Counted from the first letter of the stretch, positions 23,330 through 35,217 are shown. The stretch: DNA of 64,000 nucleotides from Mactra quadrangularis (GCA_025267735.1 CM046304.1:10850001-10914000), one strand, 5' to 3'. Program-made: numbers and translations. Notes: generated from the letters alone by a model not told the origin.

Positions 23330-23925
23330 AACCAAAAATTAGGAATGCCATGATGGCAATTTATGTAAACTCAAGTACTGTTCTATTGATCTGAGTGGTC
23401 CAAACAATAGATTGAACATACCTGAATTTTTTTACTATGTTTTTGAATTAGACTTTATATCATGTGTTGAAACTCATATTGATGATCTTGGTCATGTAAC
23501 TTTCAAATGATAATTTTTGTATAACCAAAATCGTAAACAAAATATCAAAGAAAATCAGGCGGTATAGGTATATTTTTCATAAGTAAATTAAAACATTATT
23601 TTACACAAATTAATACTGATTGTGAATATGTACAATGGTATAAATTGTCAAAACATGTCTTTAATTCAGACGGATGTCAATTTGATAGTTTTTATATACC
23701 ACTAGAAAGAATCCTTTCTTTAAACATTTTTTTATTATTATATTCAGAATATGATAGTTTTATTTGTAAAATACAATATCATCATTCTTGGTGACCTTAA
23801 TGCAAGAAATGCTGACCAGATTGACATAGCTGAGATAGACAGCAGAAAATTACTCGAATATGTCAGGTCAAACAATTTGATGATATTAAATGACAGATCA
23901 TTTGACGACAAAGATATGGGTTAAT
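23330..23925 (+). pseudogene. Decayed LINE endonuclease (EEP) fragment
   Basis: Three-frame translation of the plus strand gives the pieces LSGPNNRLNIPEFFYYVFEL, TDCEYVQWYKLSKHVFNSDG and ILGDLNARNADQID in the order expected for the apurinic-like endonuclease domain of a non-LTR retrotransposon. GDLNAR is the conserved catalytic D/N motif. Stops and frameshifts interrupt it several times, and no RT domain follows, so it is a dead fragment. It differs from the LINE at 28618-31881 (GDLNFH), so it belongs to another family. Confidence 0.7.
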
Positions 23926-26030
23926 TCCGATTTCGATTAAGAACCGTTAAAGTATTGATAACAAGTATGTATTTTCTGACCCGTTTCGGTTCTTTTTGTT
24001 TCTATATCACCAATGTCAAAATAGAGACACCTGCAATTTTCCAGTGTCTAAAAAATTTATCAAATACATGTATCAGGATCTGGTACCGACGTGTAAGAAA
24101 TTGATGAGTTGATTTCCATTTTCTGCGGACGGTATCAATGTAGCTTTCAAAGCCGAATGCATCATGTTTTTCAGTTATACAGTTTGCTTGTAACTTTTGT
24201 AAGAAAACATCAGTCCAACTACTCCTAACATTCACATCGTTTCAGCTGACACACCGCTTAATTTTTCAAGAACATTGATTTGTCAACAGAACGAAGTTAA
24301 TTGCCATACCTTGATTTAATAATTCAGGTCAAATGCAGATTAATGTCGACATATCAATAACTCTCTGTCTTTTGAATATCTTAAAATAAGCTTAGAATTG
24401 CAATGATTTCTTTTACTTTGACAAAGGATTCGAAATAAATCGGGCACGAACAGATTAAGGCCGCCATGTTCGTTAACACACCGTGATGCTTTGCTTACCG
24501 ACTTATTTCAACGTTGTATCTTTAAAATTAATTATTATTTGTATTAAGATTTATTATATTTGCTTATTATCAAGTCAACCTTTTCATCACCTTATTTAAA
24601 GAATTCAAGTAAAAACGGATTAAGTGTTAATTAATTGGACATGTAAGGTACAATCGTGAGAAATGGATGACCTAATAAAAACTTAATGGAAAAAATCTGA
24701 CATTTAAAAGGAACAAATGTACAGTAACTCTTTTACTATATCTAAATTAACCCAGTTATGTCATTATCATATTCAAGCAAATTCAGATTTTGATACAAGA
24801 AATGCTCTAGGTAGTGAAGAATAGAATATATCAGAGTGATTTCATTTGAATGGCTCAAAAATATAAGTAACTCACATTGTAGTCAACAATGATAAAAAAG
24901 TCACAAAACAATTAATCATTATAAAAAATGTTTTATGAATCGGTTCATGTTGACAGAGTACTAGAACATTATAATAATTTGAAGCACTGAGTATTTTAAT
25001 TATCAGAGCTCTAGCTAGACCAGACTTTTAGGAAGAAGTTAATTGTCTTTCATTTCATATTCATAATTTAGTGTCACATTCATTCGTAAATCGGTATTGT
25101 GTCATGTACAAAACACTATAATGCGATACGATTCAATTTTGTTTATTGCATAAAACATTTAATACGTTTATAACATGAAACTATATATAATGAAAAAACA
25201 TAGTATACATCAGTATTTGCATGTGGATATTCAAACTTTGATATTAACAGGAGAGAGAAAGATTTACTTCATTTTTTCTTTCTTGTTTTTAATTAAATTG
25301 TTTGCGTGCTATATTTATTCTAATAAATTTAATATTGTTATTATATTGGTTTGTTTATATATAATTTGTATTTTTTAATTGTAGAAATGTACTATAATAT
25401 ATATATAAATGTACTATAAGATATTTTCCTAGTTCTATGACTTTCGTCTTTTTAAAGACATTTCTTGTTAGAAGCCAGTTATTATATTTAATTTATGCAG
25501 AGATTGCGATGGATGAACACTTGTCAACCTTTGCATTTACTGAATAATGACTGGGTATTCGTCAAATTAATCACAGAATGGAATCCAATGCACATGATGC
25601 ATCAATGATATAGTGTCAACGTTCAGTGTTTTCCTGGCTGGATTTAAATGGTAAAGATTTGTAATGAAATTCTTTGTCAAAACCTGTATAAGATCTGTGT
25701 AATCTGTTCTGTTCCGTGTGTACTTTTTTCATGGTGTTTTCCTCAACTTAATCATATGCTATTAGATTGTTTCTGTGTTTTATCATGTTCATGCTATAAA
25801 TAACTTATTAATTATATACACATATATAGTAAACTTGTACAAAGTACCTCGCCTGTGTCTGACATCTGCTCTGCTTGATATAGAAGTAGGCGGAGAATGA
25901 ACATAGGAAATACTTCAAAACCAAACTTCACGAATGCATATCAGTCTCATTAACCTCACAATCCCTGCATTCATAACAATGTAAAATATTACGCTCTAAA
26001 TTAATCTATCTTTAGATTCTGATAAAAATT
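23926..26030. other. No gene seen (2.1 kb)
   Basis: AT-rich DNA. A 77-codon minus ORF (24002-24235) and a hydrophobic 67-codon plus ORF (25175-25378) show no recognisable motif and no splice context. A (TA)n-like patch lies near 25392-25410. Confidence 0.4.
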
Positions 26031-26783
26031 TAAACCCGATCAATCAATGTAAGTTACATTCTATTATTAGAAGAAACACTCCCATACTGTCTAGTGAATG
26101 AGAAGGTGTGCCTAAGTCACTAATAAATAAACCGAAGTGTCAACAACTAGGTGATTGTAAGAAGTTTTTAGCGCTCTATATCTAGAGAGACAAGGAGTCA
26201 GAGTCATAGTGCACTTATAAGTTAGAAAGAATGAGGCAAGTGATTGTAATCAGCGTCTGTGAGACTGTCATCATAGAGAAGATTGACAATGATGTCTTAT
26301 TACCGTCTGCCTTCTCATCAGCTCTTCCATTTGTTTAGTTTCTTTTATAGATAGATATATTTGATAAATGCTTGTAGAATTTAATATGGATAAAAAAGAA
26401 ATATTGATAATGTTATCAATAATGATCGAGTTAAAAGTGTTCATTCACAGATTTCAACTTAAATACCAACTTTTTTTTTAAACTACTTAAATTGTATGGA
26501 AACATTTTTTTGACGCAGGAAATTAGTGTTTTGATAATGACAATTTTAGTGCAAATGGACTTACAATTACAAATGGTGGTGTTTTATGTAGTAAATATAT
26601 ACCCCGTATGCCATGGTATAGACAATTTTAGTGCCTTTGTGTGACTTTTATTGTATATTTCTTGCAATCTATAGTCAGTTTGTTCTAAAATATTAAGAAT
26701 CATTTTTTTAACACGATAACAGACACTGAATGGTATTTTGAAAATATAGACAAGTCTTAACCCAATCTGTGAACTAGTACTTT
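26031..26783 (+). repeat. Tandem module unit 1 (A block + spacer + MITE), LINE-free
   Basis: The A block (26031-26325) runs from 'aaacccgatcaatcaatgta' to 'ccgtctgccttctcatcagc'. A ~100-bp spacer and the 350-bp MITE at 26434-26783 follow. The same order recurs twice downstream (A block at 26785 and 32811). Here the A block continues uninterrupted through 'cttctcatcagctcttccat', giving the empty version of the site that holds a LINE in units 2 and 3. Confidence 0.88.
26434..26783. mobile_element. MITE with AAGGTACT-type termini, copy 2
   Basis: Termini AAAGTGTTCATTCACAGATT and (reverse complement) AAAGTACTAGTTCACAGATT, flanked by TA on both sides. Same family as 7863-8209. It forms the last part of module unit 1. 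Confidence 0.85.
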
Positions 26784-26784
26784 T

Positions 26785-27079
26785 AAACCCGATCAATTAA
26801 TGTAAGTTACATTCTATTATTAGAAGAAACACTCCCATACTGTCTAGTGATTGAGAAGGTGTGCCTAAGTCACTAATAAATAAACCGAAGTGTCAACAAC
26901 TAGGTAATTGTAAGAAGTTTTTAGCGCCCTATATCTAGAGAGACAGGGAGTCAGAGTCATAGTGCACTTATAAGTTAGAAAGAATATGACAACTGATTGT
27001 AATCAGTGTCTGTGAGAGATACAAGACTGTTATCATAGAGAAAAGATGACAATGATGTCTTATTACCGTCTGTCTTCTC
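26785..27079 (+). repeat. Tandem module unit 2, A block
   Basis: Near-identical to the A block of unit 1 ('gaagaaacactcccatactg', 'gtgtgcctaagtcactaata', 'ccgtctgtcttctca'), then interrupted by the ATT tail of the LINE. The module resumes at about 32339 with 'tcatcagctttacaacttg'. Confidence 0.9.
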
Positions 27080-27359
27080 ATTATTATTATTATTATATTA
27101 TATACCGTATTTGTATAGCGCTCTTTTCATATTGAATATATGTTCAAAAGCGCTTCACAATCATATGCATAATTAGGTTAAACGAGCTAGAATAAAAACG
27201 AAAATGATAAAGATATAAAAACATAAACTGAAAAATAATAATAAACTAAAATTTGTGATCAATAAAGTGCTCATAGTAGTTTAAAAACAACAACAATAAC
27301 AAAACAAGTGAATTTTCAATTTTAAAAATAGTGAAAGAGAGGTAATGGATTGTTGGTAG

Positions 27360-28372
27360 AACGGCAGCTACGCAGCCGATGAGGAATCAGGCCAAATGCC
27401 CCGAAAATCCATGATTGCAAGGTGCAAAGTCTTCTCCGAGGCTCCCACCCAAACATCCATCAGCATCAGCGCGGCGCGTCCCCCAACCATACATTGTATA
27501 GTGATAAAGTAAAAGTGATAATAGTTATGATTAGAGTATGAGAAAAGGCAGCCACCGACCAATAGGGAATCCAGCCAGATGCCTTGAAAAATCCATGATT
27601 GCAAGGTGCAAAGTCGGATTCCAATCCAAGGATCCCTCCGGAACATCCATCAGCGTCAGCGCCTAAATTGGTTAGATAAGGTTTAATCTTCAAGGTAATG
27701 AGTATATAATCGGTGGAAAGGCAACCCCTAGTCAATGGGGAATCCAGCCAGATGCCTTGAAAAATCCACGATTGCAAGGTGCAAAGTCGGATTCCAATCC
27801 AAGGATCCTGCCAGAACATCCATCAGCATCAGCGCCGCACGTCCCTCGACCATGCATTTTATAGTGATAAAGTAAAAGTGATAATAGTTAAGATTAGAGT
27901 ATGAGAGAAGGCAGCCTCCGACCAATAGGAAATCCAGCCAGATGCCTTGAAAAATCCATGATTGCAAGGTGCAAAGTCGGATCCCAATCCAAGGATCCCT
28001 CCGGAACATCCATCAGCGTCAGCGCCTAAATTGGATTAATAAGGTATTAATCTTAAAGGTAATGAGTATATAACCGGTGGAACGGCAACCCCTAGCCAAT
28101 GGGGAATCTGGCCAGATGCCCTAGAAAATCCATAATTGCAAGGTGCAAAGTCGGATTCTAATCCAAGGATCCTGCCAGAACATCCATCAGTGTCAGGGCC
28201 TAATTGGTTAGATAAAGTATTATTTTTAAGGGTAATGAGTATGTAATCGGTTGTAAAGCAACACCCAGCCAATGGGGGAAACTGGCTAGTTGCCCTGTAA
28301 AATCCATAATTGCAAGGTGCAAAGTTGGATTCGAATCCAAGGATCCCACCAGAACATCCATCATTTGGTCGC
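27360..28372 (-). repeat. ~180-bp tandem satellite in the LINE 3' UTR
   Basis: Five to six head-to-tail units, each containing 'ccatgattgcaaggtgcaaa', 'tccaaggatcc' and 'gaacatccatcag'. The unit nearest the ATT tail is the most diverged. Overlapping minus ORFs of 92-117 codons are a by-product of the unit length being close to a multiple of three. A shorter array (about 2.5-3 units) lies in the second LINE tail at 33360-33836, so the array belongs to the element. Confidence 0.9.
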
Positions 28373-28617
28373 ATATTATTTTGTAATAGACCTAGTGCAC
28401 AATTATTATTATCATTTCTTTTTTAAACTATGGTGTTATATGTTTGTAATTTGGGTATATTTTAAGATCATTCAGCCAGATAGTTTCTATTGATTAAAAG
28501 AAATTTCACTGTAGTATTATTGGACGTACTAATGAACAATTTTAAGTAGTCTAAGATTGGTTCATATTAATACTGATCTATTCCAAAACCAAAGTTTTTT
28601 GTCCCAGAGTGATTGAT

Positions 28618-30054
28618 TTAGTGACCATAGTAATTGACAAACAGGTAAGTCTTTAGCTTTCTCTTAAAAGTATTTAGAGACTGAGCACACTTGACAGAGT
28701 CTGGAAGTGAATTCCACAATTTTGGCGCAGCATGGCTGAAACTACGATTACCAAAAGTAATTGTCCTAGACCGTGGGACTGTAATAGATAATGAATTGCT
28801 AGATCGGAGGTCTCTGTTGGGTTTATAGACATGTATTAGGTCTTGGATATATATGGGACATTGGTTGCTAAGTGCTTTATATGTATATATTAAGAGCTTG
28901 TAGCTGATCCGCTGACAAACAGGAAGCCAATGAAGTTCCTTGAGCACTGGTGTTATATGGTCATGACGACGGGTTCTGGTAATGATTCTTGCTGCTGTAT
29001 TTTGTAGACGTTGAAGTTTATTCAGATTTGACTTTGAAGTATTTGCAAGAAGGGCATTGCAGTAGTCCAATCTTGATGTAACCAGGGAATTTACTAACGT
29101 CCTTGTAGCATCCAAAGTAAGAAACTTTCTTATGCGACCGATATTTCTTAGCTGATAATAAGACGATCTGCATACAATATTGACATGCTTCTCCATATCC
29201 ATGTGTGGTGTGAAGTAAGCACCAAGATTTCTAATACAGTCTTTAGAGTTTATGATGGAATCACCAACTCTAATGGACACGTCTTCAACATGTTTACGAT
29301 TATGTTTGGAAGAGAACAACATAACTTCCGTCTTGTCTGCATTCAGTTTCAGCATGTTGGCATTCATCCATGAAATAATTTCAGTCAAACATTTTTCAAT
29401 ACGACTTAATGCTTCTGATCTTGAAATATTATCAATTGGTTTAAAGGATATGTATAGTTGAGAATCATCAGCATAGAAATGATGTAACAATCCATGTTGC
29501 AAGCAGATGGCACCAACAGGCTTAGTGTACATGGTGAAATATTTAGGCCCTAAGACAGATCCTTGAGGAACACTGTATTTCATCAGCACAGGGTCAGAAA
29601 GTTCTCCACCAACACAGACTGTTTGGTATCGATCACTCAGATATGACTTTATCCAATTTAGAGCACCATCAGCAAGACCATAGTGATCATGCAGTCTGCT
29701 TAACAATGTATGATGGTCTATGGTGTCGAAAGCAGCCGATAGGTCTAGTAACACCAATATTGTTACACAATTATTGTCTAAAGACTGAAGAATGTCATTT
29801 TGCACCTTAATAAGAGCCGTTTCCGTGGAATGAAATTCTCTGTAGGCAGATTGATAAGGTTCATGCAGATTGTTCTCTTTAAGATGGTTCTCAAGTCTAA
29901 CATTGACAACTTTTTCTAAAATCTTTGACAGAAATGGAAGATTTGAAACCGGTCTGTAATTCTTAAGTACGTTTGAATCCAAATCTGACTTTTTCAGCAA
30001 TGGTCTAATAATAGCACTTTTAAATGCTTTTGGTACAATCCCAGCGTTAAGTGA
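28618..30054 (-). pseudogene. LINE reverse transcriptase and C-terminal domain (downstream of a premature stop)
   Basis: Continues in the same frame as the endonuclease part after a TGA at 30055-30057. About 478 residues are open. Counting from 30000, RT motif A is [14 protein letters not shown] (83-96), the fingers/palm motif is VPQGSVLGP (144-152) and the catalytic box is FYADD (175-179); thumb and C-terminal regions follow ([23 protein letters not shown]). These are hallmarks of non-LTR RTs of the L2/CR1 group. The enzyme would prime on nicked DNA and copy its own RNA. All visible catalytic residues are kept and only the upstream stop breaks the frame, which suggests recent activity or a recent loss. 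Confidence 0.92.
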
Positions 30055-31881
30055 TCAATTGATTATAATTGTGATTACAGGCAAGAGTTCGGGTAAACAT
30101 GATTTAAGAAGCCATGTTGGAATAGGATCTAACTCGCAAGATTTATTTGGTGACTTCTCAATGATTTTCTTTACTTCTTCTTGTGAAGCACAAGCTAGAC
30201 TTTTGAGTTTAGTGCCTTGGAAATGCTCGGTCACAGATTCAGTGGGTGCATCAGCTTGACTGTTTATAATGTCATTTCTTATGCCTTCAATTTTTGATGA
30301 GAAAAACTTGCTAAAATTCTGAGCAGTGTCTTTCGGTGTGGTTCCAGATGGTAAAAGAGGACCACGCTTTTCTCCATTTAACAAATTATTTACAATTTTG
30401 AATAAACTTTTGCTATCTCTGCCAGCAGCTTCAACTTTGTCAGAGTAATAGTCTTTACGGGCTTCAATCAGCAGTTTGTTATACACAGCACATTGATTTC
30501 TGTAAATCTGATGATGGATCAAAAGTTTTGTTTCCCTCCATTTGCGTTCTAATTTACGTTTCAAATGTTTAGCAGAATGTAGCTTCTCATTAAACCATGG
30601 AGATTGAGGACGAACTGTAATTGTCTTTGTGTGTAAAGGAGCATGTTTATCTATTAATTTGGTTAGCTCACTATTATAAATTTCAAGCAGTTCTACAGCA
30701 TCCAAATTTTGACAATTTATTTTATTGAAGATGATCAAGTCTTGTTTGAACAACCCAATGTCAATAGCTCTTAACTTTCTGTATGTAACAGTTTTGTTTA
30801 TTGGCTTTGGTTTAGTTGTATCAATGTTGAAAGTAATAGCAAAATGGTCCTGTTTCATATTCCCCTGATGATCACATAGTCCAGGGTCGGTAACCACAAT
30901 ATCAGAAACAATCGAGCAATTGTCGCGTGTTATTACAACATCAAGTGTGTGACCCTTCACATGAGTTGGTTCATTTACCCACTGCTTCATACCACAAGAG
31001 TCAAGTATATTGGAGAAAATAATAGTATCTCTGTTTGTTCTAGTATCAAGATGAAAGTTCAAATCACCAACAATTAGAATTTGATTTTCTTCTGTGGCAT
31101 ATTCACTCAAGAAAGAAGGCCATTCACATTCAAGAAATTTTGAAGTTTTTAAACCGTTTGCTTTTGATGGGGGTGGCCTATAGACAATAGCTAGACACAG
31201 ATTGAATCCACCTATGTCTAAAAGACAGTCAAATAGTTCAAACTGTGACAGCTGTCTACATTTCAGCTTTTTCAATGTAATTGAGCTCTTATAGATCAAG
31301 GCGACGCCCCCACCACGTTGGGAGCTGCTTCTCATAATCTGTTTCATAACGTATCCGGTAGGCAATAGGTCATTTATACAGGAGTCATCGTTACTTGTTA
31401 GCCAAGTTTCTGTTAAGGCGACAATGTCAAAATTGTTTGAAACTATGAAATCACACAGGGATTCGGCTTTATTTTTGACAGATCTAACGTTCATACTACA
31501 AACACTCAGTTGTTTTGTTCTTGATTGATAAGGAACAGCATTGGTCAAGATTTTATTTACTTCGACAAGGTTATTTAAATTATTATGCCTCAGTTTTTCA
31601 ATATCAGTGTTTTCTGCTACTCTCAGGGAAATAACTGGTTCTATAACTTGTGGTAGTGGTACTATATTGTTTAAATTGACCCCATTGTTTGAACTGATTT
31701 TACTTTTCAATTTTCCTCCCCTTTTTGTCCTGTAACTTAACACACCTAGGTTCTTCAATCTATTTACAGTTACCTCAGATACTTTGTATTTGCCTCGGGC
31801 AGATTGACCAATATTTATCAGATTAGTGCGATTATACTTTAAAATAGAATTAGAGTCAATGGTCATTATGATTATACTCAA
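30055..31881 (-). CDS. LINE N-terminal region and EEP endonuclease (608 codons, ends at premature TGA)
   Basis: Residues 1-120 are a basic, unassigned N-terminal region. Residues 125-350 form an exonuclease-endonuclease-phosphatase domain: N131 (SMNVRS), catalytic E158 (LTETWL), GGGVAL (190-195), D/N at 273-275 (GDLNFH), and the closing CDH and DHFAI motifs (336-349). This enzyme nicks target DNA for target-primed reverse transcription. Residues 400-600 link to the RT. The ATG at 31879-31881 is the first in frame. The TGA at 30055-30057 falls in a conserved stretch just before the RT, and the frame continues unshifted beyond it, so the original product was a single protein of about 1,087 residues. 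Confidence 0.92.
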   Translation of the reverse strand: MSIIIMTIDSNSILKYNRTNLINIGQSARGKYKVSEVTVNRLKNLGVLSYRTKRGGKLKSKISSNNGVNLNNIVPLPQVIEPVISLRVAENTDIEKLRHNNLNNLVEVNKILTNAVPYQSRTKQLSVCSMNVRSVKNKAESLCDFIVSNNFDIVALTETWLTSNDDSCINDLLPTGYVMKQIMRSSSQRGGGVALIYKSSITLKKLKCRQLSQFELFDCLLDIGGFNLCLAIVYRPPPSKANGLKTSKFLECEWPSFLSEYATEENQILIVGDLNFHLDTRTNRDTIIFSNILDSCGMKQWVNEPTHVKGHTLDVVITRDNCSIVSDIVVTDPGLCDHQGNMKQDHFAITFNIDTTKPKPINKTVTYRKLRAIDIGLFKQDLIIFNKINCQNLDAVELLEIYNSELTKLIDKHAPLHTKTITVRPQSPWFNEKLHSAKHLKRKLERKWRETKLLIHHQIYRNQCAVYNKLLIEARKDYYSDKVEAAGRDSKSLFKIVNNLLNGEKRGPLLPSGTTPKDTAQNFSKFFSSKIEGIRNDIINSQADAPTESVTEHFQGTKLKSLACASQEEVKKIIEKSPNKSCELDPIPTWLLKSCLPELLPVITIIIN

Positions 31882-32338
31882 ATTGCAATTGTTAAATTGG
31901 TGAGCTCAAATCTATTGTATTTATGAACTACTGAATTGAAAATCCTATAGGCTATACAATATAATGTGTTGATAAACATAGATTATAAATCCCTGGTTAA
32001 TCAAACACTTCTCTATTACTCAATAGCAAAGTGACTGTAAGTCCCTATAGCTATTCAATGTATTATGTCTTATAACAATAAGATTGTAAATTTTATGTTA
32101 CGGTTGAATAGTTTTATATAACTAAGTAATAATATTTTGTAATATTTTCAAATTTTAAGCATCAAATATCTCCAAAATGAAGTTAAATTTCCAAAATTGA
32201 ATTTCACTAATGCACAAATCACACTTTAATAATCCACTTTGATAAAAATCACTTTAATCAATCCACAAGAAATTGCAAAAATCACAAACAAGAACAGAGC
32301 AGGTTTTATGCAGCCTACACTTGGCGCAAACCATTATC

Positions 32339-32809
32339 ATCAGCTTTACAACTTGTTTAGTTTCTAACTATTTTAGTTCGGTCTATTTTATAAATGATTG
32401 TAGACTTTAATATGGATAATAAGAAATATTGATAATGTAATAAATAATTATCGAGTTAAAGGTACTCATTCACAGATTTCAACTTAAATATTATCAACTT
32501 TTTCTAAAACTACCTAAATTGTATGGAAATATTTTTTGATGCAGGAAATAAGTGTTTTGATAATGACAATTTTAGTGCAAATGGCCTTACAATTAAAAAT
32601 GGTGGTGCTTCATGTAGTAAATATATACCCCGTATGTCATGATATAGACAATTTTAGTGCATTTTTATGACTTTTATTGTATATTTCTTGCAATCTATAG
32701 TCAGTTTGTTCTAAAATACTAAGACTCAATTTTTAACACAATAACAGGAACTGAATGGTATTTTGAAAATATAGACAAATCTTAACCGAATCTGTGAACT
32801 AGTACCTTT
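32339..32809 (+). repeat. Tandem module unit 2, spacer + MITE (right of the LINE)
   Basis: Resumes the module after the LINE: 'cagctttacaacttgtttag' corresponds to 'cagctcttccatttgtttag' of unit 1. The spacer ('tgtagactttaatatggata') and the MITE at 32459-32808 follow. Confidence 0.88.
32459..32808. mobile_element. MITE with AAGGTACT-type termini, copy 3
   Basis: Termini AAGGTACTCATTCACAGATT and (reverse complement) AAGGTACTAGTTCACAGATT with TA flanks. 350 bp, very close to 26434-26783, because both were duplicated as part of the module. Confidence 0.88.
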
Positions 32810-33114
32810 AAACCCGATCAATCAATTAATGTAAGTTACATTCTATTATTAGAAGAAACACTCCCATACTGTCCAGTGATAGAGAAAGTGTGCCTAAGTC
32901 ACTAATAAATAAACCGAAGTGTCAACAACTAGATGATTGTAAGAAGTTTTTAGCGCCCTATATCTAGAGAGACAAGGAGTCAGAGTCATAGTGCAGTTAT
33001 AAGTTAGATAGAATATGGCAGCTGATTGTAATCAGTGTCTGTGAGAGATACAAGACTGTCATCATAGAGAAGATTGACAATGATGTCTTATTACCGTCTG
33101 TCTTCTCATCAACA
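32810..33114 (+). repeat. Tandem module unit 3, A block
   Basis: Third copy of the A block, ending 'ccgtctgtcttctcatcaac', again followed at the same position by an ATT-tailed LINE 3' end. After that LINE piece the spacer continues at 33983-34122 ('ttgataaatgcttgtagaat', 'aataatgatcga') but no MITE follows. Confidence 0.88.
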
Positions 33115-33980
33115 TTTATTATTATTATATACCAAATTTGTATAGCGCTCTTTTCGTATTGAATATATATGTTCAAAAGCGCATCACAATAATTTTAAAA
33201 ATAAGATTGAAATTGATAAATGAAAATAGTAAAGAGATGATAAAATATAAATAAGTAAATGAAGACTAATATAAAACTAAGAATTAGTGATCAATAAAGT
33301 GCTGATAGTAGTTAAGAAACAAGTGGGGTTTAACTGTGAAAGACAGTGAAATGAGTAATATTGGTAGAAAGGTAACAAAATGGTGAATGGTTGCAAATTC
33401 ATGATTGCAAGGTGCAAAGTTGGATCCTAATCAAGGCTCCCGCCCGAACATCAATTAACGTCAGTGCTCGCGCATCCCACCATCCATAATGCGTTATAGA
33501 GTAGTCAGATAAAGAATAAGTGATACAAGAAATGATGAGATTATCAATAAAGGCAGCCACCGGTTAATTGGAACAAGACAAGATGCCTTGGAAAAATCCA
33601 TGATTGCAAGGTGCAAAATCGGATTCTGCTCCAAGGATCCGACCAGAACATCCATCAGCGTCAGCGCCTTGTTTGGTTAGATAAAATTTAAATCTTAAAT
33701 GTAATGATTATGTAATCAGTAGAAAGGCAACCATCGGCCAATGGGGAATCTGGCTAGATGCCCTGGAAAATCCATAATTGCAAGGTGCGAAGTCGGTTTC
33801 TGCTCCAAGGATCTCACCAGAACATCCCTCATGCGGCCGTGCATTATTTTGTTTTAACTCTCGTGCATAATTATGGTTTGTTGTTAAGAATTTAATAATT
33901 TCATGGTGTTATATGTTCGTAATTTGGGTATGTTTTAAGGTCATTCAGCCGGATAGTTTATATTGATTAAAAAGAATTTT
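33115..33980 (-). mobile_element. LINE 3'-end remnant at the same site as the large LINE
   Basis: On the minus strand it retains the 3' UTR start ('tgaatgaccttaaaacatac'), about three satellite units (33836-33360), the AGCGCTATACAAATTT end and the ATT tail. It has no coding part. Its satellite units are more diverged than those of 27360-28372. It occupies the position in module unit 3 that the full LINE occupies in unit 2, so it is either a second hit at the same site or a collapsed duplicate. Confidence 0.85.
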
Positions 33981-34122
33981 TACATCAATATGTTTAGATT
34001 CTCAATATTTTAGTGAGATTTTTTTGATAAATGCTTGTAGAATTTAATATGAATATTGAGAAATAATGTTATCAAATAAAAGTTATCAATAATTTAACAA
34101 TAATGATCGATTTAAGCTATTA
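33981..34122 (+). repeat. Tandem module unit 3, spacer only
   Basis: Matches the spacer of units 1 and 2 up to 'aataatgatcga', exactly where the MITE begins in those units, and then diverges. Confidence 0.75.
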
Positions 34123-35217
34123 CGACTTATAATAAATCAGTAGACATACAGAAATAATGATTCATTTATTTAAGTCTCATCTATGTACAGCATGTATATA
34201 AAACTTATATATTATACAATATAAAAACATGTACATAGCCACTCTTAATAGAGTTATAAAATACTATAAGCATTTTAAATAACTAAAACTATCAGACATT
34301 TATACATTAGAGTTATTTTCAATAAACATATTATAAAACAGATTAAAAAAATAAAAAGTAGCTAATTGATGCTATTCGCAAGTTAAATACATATTTAGGA
34401 AATTTTTTAAAAACTTGACAATAATTAATTTGGTGCACTAACGCGGAGGATAAAAAATTGGTTTAGAAATATGTGATTTGATAGAAAAGGCTAATGATTA
34501 AGAGTCTTGTATTTGTTATTTGTTTGTTGCGTCCTTTCTCCAATACAAGTTTAAAAAGTCAAACATCTCCCTCTTTGCTTCTTGTGTGTGCGGAAAGTTT
34601 GTGTGCTTTACTGTTGTCGTTCCTGAAATGTTTTCAGATTTGATATAAAATGTGATATATAACCTTACGTTATAACTTTACTTGTGGCTCAGTGGATAGA
34701 AACGGAAATATGTGATAGGAATATTTAGGTCCGAATTCTGAATCAGAAACGGAACATAGTAAATTCATAATTTGCACGAATTTAATCAAACTAAGCCAAG
34801 ATTTGTTCGATGAAAATGCTCCGATGGCCTAATACGCGTTGCTGTGTTCAGAAATTATGGCAAACAATACAACAATTCCATCAATGCGCTTAAAGCACTG
34901 GATGATCAATTTATTGAAAGGTAATGGCAAGGGTCACCCTACAAAAGCCTCTTAAACACTCTCACCACTTTTCGCATTTTTCACGCGAAACCCTGATAAG
35001 ACAAATTTAAACCTTTTTCGATTTTTTTAAAAGAAAAATCTCTTATCAAATTAAGAATAAATAAATCTCTTTGGGAAGACAAAGTAAAATCTTCTGAACA
35101 AAACATTTGACAAAACCTTATTATTTGGTACGCAGACCAAAAAAGTAATCTGGTGCAATTATTATAATTTACCACAAATCTATAGCATTTCTATAACTTT
35201 CGTTTTGGACACTCTGT
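34123..35217. other. No gene seen
   Basis: AT-rich sequence. No coding segment or repeat boundary was recognised. Confidence 0.45.

Larger units (their letters stand above)
27080..32338 (-). mobile_element. Nearly full-length L2/CR1-like LINE
   Basis: On the minus strand the order is a ~450-bp 5' region, one long frame encoding endonuclease and reverse transcriptase (31881 to 28618), a 3' UTR with a ~180-bp tandem satellite (28372-27360), then AGCGCTATACAAATAC and an (ATT)n tail (27109-27080). The left and right host junctions ('cttctca' and 'tcatcagc') together recreate the empty site at 26316-26330, with a probable short TCAT target duplication. One in-frame stop is the main visible defect. 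No separate ORF1 is seen. Confidence 0.9.

Noticed and set aside
27360..28372. CRISPR-like regular repeat
   Set aside because: The units are contiguous ~180-bp satellites without unique spacers, in a eukaryotic LINE.
27368..28374. Four minus-strand ORFs of 92-117 codons with repeated peptides (IGIRLCTLQSWIF)
   Set aside because: They are translations of the tandem satellite in the LINE 3' UTR; the frames shift from unit to unit.
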